Shown one piece after another: positions 7,901 to 12,811 of a stretch of DNA of 12,811 bases (its first letter is position 1; every line of letters starts with the position of its first letter). The notes below the pieces were generated by a model that saw nothing but the letters and a program-made list of their open reading frames with translations, did not search any database and had not been told where the DNA came from. A program made the translations under genes and the position numbers. The DNA is from Saccoglossus kowalevskii (Eukaryota > Hemichordata > Enteropneusta > Harrimaniidae): positions 1 to 12,811 of the forward strand of contig NW_003151518.1 in NCBI RefSeq assembly GCF_000003605.2, read 5' to 3'.

Positions 7901-8946
7901 AGCGACTGTGTTGACCTCTCAGCTTGACAGAAAATTCCTTTTTGTTTCAAGGTAGACCATGTTGTTTCACAAATCACATTACATGTTGCTCCAGAATCAA
8001 TGAGCATGTCTGAAATAACTACTCCACCCACCGTGACACTAATCACACCGGTGTCGTTTGAGTTATTTTCTGGCTGAACAGCAAACACATAGTCACCATT
8101 TGTCTGTACACAATACAATTTCTCTTTGTCTGAGTTTCCCTGTGTACCAACTTTCTCTGCGTTACCTTTGGTATGTTTCTTAGTCTTGCATACTACTGCA
8201 AAATGTCCTGTTAGATGACATTTGTCACAGTTTGCAGATCTTGCTGGGCATTCCCTATCCCTGGCGAAATGTCCCTCTTTACCACAACGATAACATTTCT
8301 TTTTCGCTCTCCCTGGCTTCTTTTGTGACCTTTGACCGTTATGGTCTTGGTTGACTTCACGTTTAAATTCACCTTCCATAGTCTTTAATTGAACATCAAC
8401 TACTTCTAAGGCCCGTGCTGTGTCTTGCACCACTTTTAGGGTTAGGGATTTTCCCTTTTCTAGGAGCTTACGGCGAAAAAATGACGACTTGCATTTATCT
8501 ATAACTTGATCTCTGATTTGTTCATCAGTATCTGTGAACTCACAATTTTGTGCTTGACGTTGCAGTCTTGAAATGAACTGATCTATAGTTTCACCCTCCT
8601 CTTGTTTCATTTGACGAAACACATGTCTCTCATATATTGCATTTAGCTGAGGTATGAAATACGCGTTCAATGTTCGTAACGCTTTCTCGTAATTACCTGC
8701 ATCGTCTTGTTGTCCTTCAGGCAAGTTTCCAGGTCCGGGATCAAAAAGTGTCTCAAATAAGTCCTGTACGTCCATGCCAGCACAGTGTAACAGCAAGGCT
8801 CTCTTTTGGTTGTCATCTTTGACACCCTTTCCGACGATATAGAACTCGAACGCTTTCTTCCACCTTTTCCATCTAGTCGATACGCTAGTGGGGTCACTTT
8901 TGCAATCAAACGGTGGAATGCTACCAATATCAATATTTGAAGCCAT
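4984..8946 (-). CDS. Intact Gag-Pol polyprotein of unit 2 (1320 aa)
   Basis: This single frame encodes the structural and enzymatic proteins of the retrotransposon. The start is the ATG at 8946, 22 nt after the primer-binding site, with G at -3 and +4. Residues 1-205 are a capsid-like gag region. Zinc knuckles are C218/C221/H226/C233 (CX2CX4HX6C) and C240/C243/H248/C253 (CX2CX4HX4C). The aspartic protease has DSGAT with D317. Reverse transcriptase spans about 430-640, with catalytic D536 in KLDLKWG and D598/D599 in an ISDD box. RNase H has D745, E786, D811 and D854. Integrase has H956, H959, C986 and C989, then D1020, D1075 and E1111 (35 residues between the last two). A GPY/F-like module lies near 1209-1263, followed by a short hydrophilic tail ending in a TGA stop. 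There is no gag/pol frameshift, chromodomain or env. Private changes such as Leu697 and Thr689, where both other copies have Pro, may impair function. Confidence 0.95.
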   Translation of the reverse strand: MASNIDIGSIPPFDCKSDPTSVSTRWKRWKKAFEFYIVGKGVKDDNQKRALLLHCAGMDVQDLFETLFDPGPGNLPEGQQDDAGNYEKALRTLNAYFIPQLNAIYERHVFRQMKQEEGETIDQFISRLQRQAQNCEFTDTDEQIRDQVIDKCKSSFFRRKLLEKGKSLTLKVVQDTARALEVVDVQLKTMEGEFKREVNQDHNGQRSQKKPGRAKKKCYRCGKEGHFARDRECPARSANCDKCHLTGHFAVVCKTKKHTKGNAEKVGTQGNSDKEKLYCVQTNGDYVFAVQPENNSNDTGVISVTVGGVVISDMLIDSGATCNVICETTWSTLKQKGIFCQAERSTQSLYSYGADKPLEVLGKFQATAQVANNMTNAEFIVFKGKGRSLLGRKTAQELGVLKLGLQANMIHTQNVRDKFPKCFNGLGKLKDYQAKIHIDPDIPPVAQKPRRTPFSLRSKIEDKLTELIKLGVIEKVNGPTPWVSPVVVVPKPSGDVRLCVDMRQANQAVVRERHPIPTVDEILESMNQSTVFTKLDLKWGFHQIELEESSRSITTFATHNGLFRYKRLMFGISSAPELYQHIIQQVLTGCDGAVNISDDVVIHAPDNETHDQRLIEVLKCYEEKGLTLNAEKCVFRMSQLEFLGSMITRHGIRPTTEKVEEVLNARAPENSTEVRSFLGLVNFSARYITNLATVAELLRKLTRKGTKFEWQTEQQQSFDRLKDELANARTLAYFDQNAETTVITDASPVGLGAILIRKQNSENRVVCYASRSLSDVERRYSQTEREALAIVWACERFNLYLCGIEFKLLTDHQPLKVIYSHKSKPSARIERWVLRLQPYNFTVEYIPGSKNIADALSRLVDNNKSEHSDDTEEYIRYVAEYAAPHAIPIRLIERVSEQDEEITELRECIALGNWNNCPAAYKSVRNELTVLGKLVLRDTRLVIPKSLRKRVIDLGHEGHQGIVKTKQRLRTKVWWPRIDQDAELRCKSCHECQLVTQSSVSEPIIPTQLPTGPWQEVALDLLGPLPNGEYILVVVDYYSRYFEVDFMKTVTSEKIIERIDSHFSSHGYPIGLKSDNGPQFISEEFENYLEECGIRHKHTTPLWPQANGEVERQNRSLLKVLKIAQLQKRNLHKELNKFLLAYRSTPHTTTGMSPAEAMFKRKLRTKLPETGENRLREDDRMIRDRDTELKQKSKDYLDAHRNVRESSIQPGDKVLLHQRQRNKLSTPYEKMPYKVIDKIGSQVTIQSPTGVKYKRNTSHVKKYVEPTDSEKAETQQSDKETDNSCDVTSGCQSDATLPEPPDRAKRTVQAPKYLKDYLCY
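8299..8313. repeat. Interrupted pyrimidine tract in unit 2 gag (in frame)
   Basis: This is homologous to the tracts at 3817 and 12775, but a CG step at 8305-8306 interrupts the CT run. It codes for the Ala-Lys-Lys-Lys linker, and the frame is maintained. Confidence 0.75.
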
Positions 8947-8968
8947 CTCAAATTAAACTTGTGACTTC

Positions 8969-8987
8969 GATCCCGTCCTCGTCGCCA
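8969..8987 (-). other. Primer-binding site of unit 2 (tRNA-Ser type)
   Basis: On the minus strand it begins TGGCGACGAGGACGGGATC, two nt after LTR3. It is complementary to a tRNA 3' end reading CCTCGTC-G-CCA, which fits the acceptor stem of metazoan tRNA-Ser(GCU), with one mismatch in the T-stem part by my recollection. The match to unit 1 is 17 of 19. A serine tRNA primer is consistent with the Mag group. Confidence 0.82.
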
Positions 8988-9071
8988 ATTGAACGATCGC
9001 GGCCGATATTTAAATGCCGAATGCGTCGGATTTAACACAAACAACATATTCAACTAAGTTATGCAGCCATC

Positions 9072-9077
9072 TTTATT
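9072..9077 (-). terminator. Polyadenylation signal AATAAA in LTR3
   Basis: The same conserved hexamer lies within the minus-strand run ATAAATAAAG. It would end the unit 3 transcript. Confidence 0.6.
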
Positions 9078-9101
9078 TATCGACTCACATCATCTTACAA
9101 T

Positions 9102-9109
9102 ATGCAAAT
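9102..9109. promoter_or_regulatory. Octamer motif ATGCAAAT in LTR3
   Basis: Exact octamer at the conserved LTR offset. It would lie in the promoter-side LTR of unit 2. Confidence 0.3.
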
Positions 9110-9155
9110 GAGATGTGACCCAGAGGTCAATTTACGTTTAGTCAATACACTACAA

Positions 9156-9169
9156 TCCCTCTTTTTCCC
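9156..9169 (-). other. Polypurine tract of unit 3
   Basis: The same 14-nt purine run, one base upstream of LTR3 in the element's orientation. It is unchanged despite decay of the unit's coding region. Confidence 0.88.
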
Positions 9170-9456
9170 GGAACACTATATCACTCATTTAAACGAAAGT
9201 GTCCTGGAGGATGATATAGTTCCTAGCACCTAATGTATCTTGATATAATTGCATGTTAACTCGTATAACAACAGTTTACAAACTCAAAATCTGGCATTGT
9301 TTCCAAATAACTACTAACTCTAATATAACAATAAACTTAAACTATTCTAGTAGGTCAGGGTGGACTACCAAAACCTACGTACAGCTGGGAGGATTATTCT
9401 GCCTCGTTTTCCATGCTGTTACCCTATCTATGTATCTCATTTAACAATTCAATAGT
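9170..9456 (-). other. 3' noncoding region of unit 3
   Basis: It is the same length as the unit 1 region and nearly identical to it (5 differences including the polypurine flank), and it lacks the unit 2 insertion. No coding potential is seen. Confidence 0.75.
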
Positions 9457-9726
9457 TCAATAACACAAATAGTCCTTTAAATACTTGGGTGCCTGAACTG
9501 TACGTTTTGCTCTATCTGGTGGTTCAGGTAAGGTTGCATCACTTTGACATCCAGAAGTTACATCACATGAATTATCAGTCTCTTTATCGCTTTGTTGAGT
9601 TTCAGCTTTTTCACTATCAGTCGGCTCAACATACTTTTTCACATGTGACGTGTTACGTTTGTATTTTACACCTGTTGGAGACTGGATAGTCACTTGGCTA
9701 CCAATTTTGTCTATCACTTTGTATGG
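9457..9726 (-). pseudogene. Unit 3 integrase C-terminal tail fragment
   Basis: This restores the polyprotein frame after 1-bp losses near 9777 and 9727 and ends at the conserved TGA. The last 86 residues are identical to unit 2, although this unit is otherwise badly decayed. It carries part of the GPY/F-like module and the hydrophilic tail. Confidence 0.82.
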
Positions 9727-9829
9727 ATTTCTTCATACGGTGTGGATAATTTGTTTCTTTGCCTCTGATGTAGTAATCTTTGTCTCCTGGCTGGATGCTG
9801 CTTTCTCTTACATTTCTATGCGCATCCAG

Positions 9830-10306
9830 CTAATCTTTTGATTTCTGTTTTAGTTCAGTGTCTCTATCTCTTATCATTCTGTCATCTTCTCTCAACCTGT
9901 TTTCCCCTGTTTCTGGAAGCTTTGTTCTTAACTTTCTTTTGAACATTGCTTCGGCTGGGGACATTCCTGTTGTCGTGTGCGGTGTAGACCGATATGCTAG
10001 AAGGAACTTATTTAACTCCTTGTGCAGTTTGCGTTTCTGAAGCTGTGCTATCTTCAACACTTTCAAGAGAGATCTATTCTGTCTTTCTACCTCTCGATTT
10101 GCCTGAGGCCATAAGGGGGTTGTATGTTTATGTCTTATGCCACACTCTTCTAGGTAGTTTTCAAACTCCTCTGAAATGAACTGAGGACCGTTGTCCGATT
10201 TCAAACCAATTGGATACCCATGTGAAGAAAAGTGAGAATCGATACGTTCTATTATCTTCTCTGATGTTACAGTCTTCATGAAATCCACCTCAAAATATCT
10301 ACTGTA
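9830..10306 (-). pseudogene. Unit 3 integrase core fragment
   Basis: This lies between the TAA at 10307-10309 and the TAG at 9830-9832 in the polyprotein frame. It has the second catalytic Asp (SDNGPQF) and the catalytic Glu, with Gly-to-Arg just before it (ANREVERQ). It is otherwise almost identical to unit 2 here and clearly closer to it than to unit 1. Confidence 0.86.
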
Positions 10307-11500
10307 TTAATCAACGACAACAAGTATGTATTCACCATTCGGTAGTGGCCCCAATAAATCTAATGCCACTTCTTGCCAAGGACGTGTAGGTAGTTGGGTA
10401 GGTATAATCGGTTCACTAACAGATGACTGTGTCACCAACTGACATTCATGGCAAGACTTGCATCTTAGCTCTGCATCTTGATCAATGTGTGGCCACCAAA
10501 CTTTTGTGCGCAAGCGTTGCTTCGTCTTTACGATTCCTTGGTGCCCCTCATGTCCCAAGTCTATAACTCGCTTCCTCAGACTCTTAGGAATGACTAATCG
10601 AGTGTCTCTGAGTACCAGTTTTCCTAACACAGTAAGCTCATTTCTAACTGACTTGTAAGCAACAGGGCAATTATTCCAATTTCCCAATGCTATGCATTCT
10701 CTAAGCTCAGTAATTTCCTCATCCTGTTCAGATGCTCGTTCTATTAATCTTATTGGTATCACATGTGGTGCCGCATATTCTGCTACATAACGAATGTATT
10801 CCTCCGTGTAATCACTATGTTCACTCTTATTATTGTCAACCAGTCTAGACAGTGCATCTGTGATGTTCTTCGACCCAGGTATGTATTCCACAGTAAAGTT
10901 GTAGGGCTGTAAACGTAGAACCCAACGTTCAATTCGCGCAGATGGCTTTGACTTGTGTGAATATATCACTTTTAACGGCTGGTGGTCTGTTAACAGTTTA
11001 AATTCAATACCACATAAGTATAAATTGAATCTCTCACTAGCCCAAACTATGGCAAGGGCCTCCCTTTCTGTTTGAGAGTACCTCCTTTCTACATCTGACA
11101 AACTTCTACTGGCATAACACACAACTCTATTTTCACCGTTCTGTTTCTGTATCAAGATTGCGCCTAGTCCTACTGGACTAGCATCTGTAATCACTGTAGT
11201 TTCAGCATTCTGATCAAAGTAGGCTAAAGTCCGTGCATTAGCTAACTCATCTTTCAAGCGGTCAAATGATTGTTGTTGTTCAGTTTGCCATTCAAATTTG
11301 TTTCCTTTGCGTGTTAATTTTCGGAGTGGCTCGGCTATTGTGGCTAAGTTTGGTTTATATCGGGCAGAGAAATTTACCAATCCCAGAAAACTTCTCACTT
11401 CTGTTGAATTCTCTGGTGCACGAGCATTTAAGACTTTTTCTACTTTTTCTGTAGTTGGACGGATACCATGTCTAATCAGCATACTTCCCATGAATTCTAA
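10307..11500 (-). pseudogene. Unit 3 C-terminal reverse transcriptase, RNase H and N-terminal integrase fragment
   Basis: This runs from just after the TAG at 11501-11503 to the TAA at 10307-10309. It holds the reverse transcriptase connection region, all four RNase H acidic residues by motif, the integrase HHCC zinc-binding region and the first catalytic Asp (DLLGP). The stop falls a few residues after ILVVVD, before the second catalytic Asp. It shares Pro at two connection-region positions with unit 1 and not with unit 2. Confidence 0.87.
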
Positions 11501-12589
11501 CTAAAACATTCGAAATACGCATTTCTCCGCATTCAGTGTCAGACCCTTTTCTTCAAAGCATTTCAGAACTTCGATTAATCTTTGGTCATGGGTTTCATTG
11601 TCAGGAGCATGTATCACCACATCGTCAGATATATTTACGGCTCCATCACATCCAGTCAATACTTGTTGTATGATGTGTTGGTACAGTTCTGGGGCAGAAC
11701 TAATGCCAAACATCAGCCGTTTATATCGGAACAACCTGTTGTGTGTAGCAAATGCTGTGATACTTCTAGACGATTCCTCCAACTCGATCTGATGAAACCC
11801 CCACTTGAGGTCTAACTTTGTAAAGACCGTGCTTTGGTTCATGCTTTCTAATATTTCATCTACGGTAGGTATCGGATGTCTCTCTCTGACTACTGCCTGA
11901 TTTGCCTGACGCATATCTACACATAGTCTGACATCTCCAGATGGTTTTGCTACTACTACAACTGGGCTGACCGATGGTGTGGGCCAATTTACTTTCTCTA
12001 TCACACCTAATTTAATCAATTCAGTCAGCTTGTCCTCTATTTTGCTTCTGAGGCTGAATGGTGTTCTCCGTGGTTTCTGTGCCACCGGTGGTATGTCTGG
12101 ATCAATGTGGATCTTCGCCTGGTAATCTTTCAATTTTCCTAACCCATTAAAGCACTTAGGAAATTTATCATGCACATTTTGTGTGTCAATCATGTTTGCC
12201 TGCAGTCCAAGCTTCAACACTCCAAGCTCTTGTGCTGTTTTTCGTCTCAACAGTGAACGACCTTTGCCTTTAAACACGATAAATTCAGCATTTGTCATAT
12301 TATTGGCAACTTGAGCAGTGGCTTGGAATTTCCCAAGGACTTCCAATGGCTTATCTGCTCCATAAGAATACAGCAACTGTGTTGACCTCTCAGCTTTACA
12401 GACAATTCCTTTTTGTTTCAAGGTAGACCATGTTGTTTCACAAATCACATTACATGTTGCTCCAGAATCAATGAGCATGTCTGAAATAACTACTCCACCC
12501 ACCGTGACACTAATCACACCGGTGTCGTTTGAGTTATTTTCTGGATGAACAGCAAACACATAGTCACCATTTGTCTGTACACAATACAA
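11501..12589 (-). pseudogene. Unit 3 protease and N-terminal reverse transcriptase fragment
   Basis: The frame is open from the 5-bp insertion to the TAG at 11501, with no native ATG; its 5' limit is set by the insertion and not by a start codon. It contains protease DSGAT, LDLKWG and the ISDD box. It carries Trp-to-Ser, Pro-to-Ala and Gly-to-Trp changes around the PTPWVSP...VPKPSG motif, and Gly-to-Arg before LFRYKRLMFG. Such changes would be expected to weaken the polymerase even without the stop. Confidence 0.86.
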
Positions 12590-12591
12590 TA

Positions 12592-12774
12592 TTATTTCTC
12601 TTTGTCTGAGTTTCCCTGTGTACTAACTTTCTCTGCGTTACCTTTGGTATGTTTCTTAGTCTTGCATACTACTGCAAAATGTCCTGTTAGATGACATTTG
12701 TTACAGTTTGCAGATCTTGCTGGGCGTTCCCTATCCCTGGCGAAATGTCCCTTATTACCACAACGATAACATTT
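12592..12774 (-). pseudogene. Unit 3 nucleocapsid fragment
   Basis: This segment lies in the polyprotein frame between the expanded CT tract and a TAA created by the 5-bp insertion. It has two CCHC knuckles, but the first has lost its final Cys (now Arg, in the sequence RERPAR). The second knuckle is intact. In the family this region binds RNA. Confidence 0.8.
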
Positions 12775-12794
12775 CTTTTTCTCTCTCTCTCTCC
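12775..12794. repeat. Expanded CT microsatellite in unit 3 gag
   Basis: A C, T5 run is followed by (CT)6 and CC on the + strand. It is 5 bp longer than the unit 2 tract and shifts the frame between the capsid part of gag and the zinc knuckles. Confidence 0.85.
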
Positions 12795-12811
12795 TGGCTT
12801 CTTTTGTGACC

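Larger units (their letters stand above)
4507..9154 (-). mobile_element. Retrotransposon unit 2 (LTR2 to LTR3), gag-pol frame intact
   Basis: This unit has LTRs of 165 bp at both ends, a primer-binding site, an uninterrupted gag-pol, a polypurine tract and TG...CA LTR termini. Every part needed for an autonomous element is present in outline. Its two LTRs differ at 10 of 165 positions, so they do not look like the identical pair made by one recent insertion. Several private amino-acid changes at normally conserved sites also argue against assuming it is active. Confidence 0.92.
8990..9154 (-). repeat. LTR3, shared between units 2 and 3 (165 bp)
   Basis: It has the same length and TG...CA termini as LTR2, with the unit 2 primer-binding site on its left and the unit 3 polypurine tract on its right. 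It should carry the promoter for unit 2. Four of its ten differences from LTR2 fall at CpG sites: two sites are CpA in LTR3, and two read CpA or TpG in LTR2. Confidence 0.93.
49..12811 (-). mobile_element. Tandem array of three Ty3/gypsy (Mag-like) LTR retrotransposon units sharing LTRs
   Basis: Three near-identical bodies are joined through single shared LTRs, in the order LTR1, unit 1, LTR2, unit 2, LTR3, unit 3 (cut by the window). LTR starts at 49, 4507 and 8990 give periods of 4458 and 4483 bp. Every internal LTR has a primer-binding site to its left and a polypurine tract to its right, as expected when one LTR serves as the 5' LTR of one unit and the 3' LTR of the next. All gag-pol frames lie on the minus strand. 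There is no target-site duplication or foreign sequence between units, so these are not independent neighbouring insertions. The order protease, reverse transcriptase, RNase H, integrase places the element in Ty3/gypsy rather than copia. The Mag-type assignment rests on the tRNA-Ser primer site, the ISDD box and the short LTRs. Confidence 0.93.
8990..12811 (-). mobile_element. Retrotransposon unit 3 (LTR3 inward), decayed and cut by the window
   Basis: From LTR3 rightward this unit has the polypurine tract, 3' noncoding region, integrase, RNase H, reverse transcriptase, protease and the nucleocapsid part of gag. It is cut just before the capsid part. At about 4.48 kb per unit its own 5' LTR would be expected near 13,473. 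It has at least three nonsense codons and four frameshifting indels, making it the most degraded of the three units. Confidence 0.9.
9457..12811 (-). pseudogene. Broken gag-pol of unit 3, 5' part outside the window
   Basis: It is collinear with the unit 2 polyprotein from about residue 205 to the C-terminus. Breaks in transcription order are: +5 bp in the CT tract 12775-12794; Cys-to-Arg at the last ligand of the first zinc knuckle; a 5-bp insertion near 12590-12594 that also creates TAA; CAG-to-TAG at 11501-11503 in reverse transcriptase; TAT-to-TAA at 10307-10309 in the integrase core; TAT-to-TAG at 9830-9832; and 1-bp losses near 9777 and 9727. Reverse transcriptase also has missense changes in a conserved motif (PTPSVSP and VAKPSG, where the other copies have PTPWVSP and VPKPSG). 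Confidence 0.93.

Noticed and set aside
8443-8454. TTAGGGTTAGGG, two telomere-like repeats (also in unit 1 near 3956)
   Set aside because: It codes for ordinary gag residues (SLTLK region) and is only two units long, so a telomeric origin is not indicated.
8667-9053. Minus-strand 128-codon frame overlapping gag and reaching into LTR3
   Set aside because: It overlaps gag in another frame. In unit 1 the matching opening is much shorter, and no domain is visible, so a separate leader protein is not supported.
49-12811. CRISPR-like or satellite interpretation of the repeats
   Set aside because: The 4.5-kb period is a complete retrotransposon with recognisable coding and priming sites, not short spaced repeats or a simple satellite.

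Overview
The window is metazoan repeat DNA with no ordinary host gene. It holds a head-to-tail array of at least three copies of one short-LTR Ty3/gypsy (Metaviridae-type) retrotransposon, all on the minus strand. Several features point to the Mag lineage (K02A2.6-like polyproteins): a single fused gag-pol frame, two zinc knuckles, an ISDD reverse transcriptase active-site box, a D(35)E integrase with no chromodomain, no env, and a primer-binding site matching the 3' end of tRNA-Ser(GCU). Such elements are widespread in marine invertebrates such as molluscs, echinoderms and cnidarians. That host guess is inference; no host gene is present to test it.

Layout from left to right on the + strand: 48 bp of unique flank (1-48); LTR1 (49-209); unit 1 body with decayed gag-pol (210-4506); LTR2 (4507-4671); unit 2 body with one uninterrupted 1,320-codon gag-pol (4672-8989); LTR3 (8990-9154); unit 3 body with heavily decayed gag-pol (9155 to the window end, gag cut off). 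Neighbouring units share one LTR: each internal LTR has a polypurine tract on its right and a primer-binding site on its left. LTR1 has no primer-binding site on its left, so 49 is the true outer 3' end of the array. The unit period is about 4.46-4.48 kb.

Read 5' to 3' on the minus strand, each unit is: LTR of 161-165 bp with TG...CA ends and an internal AATAAA; 2-nt spacer; primer-binding site; short leader; gag (capsid-like region, two CCHC knuckles); aspartic protease; reverse transcriptase; RNase H; integrase with GPY/F-like C-terminus; about 300 nt of 3' noncoding sequence; a 14-nt polypurine tract; and the next LTR. Only unit 2 has an open polyprotein frame. Units 1 and 3 carry nonsense codons and indels, and both are frameshifted in the same pyrimidine tract just before the first zinc knuckle.

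I found no undescribed biological system. The points worth a second look are the shared-LTR tandem structure, an intact frame between LTRs that differ by about 6%, signs of mosaicism between copies, the recurrent frameshift tract, and a hairpin found only in unit 2.
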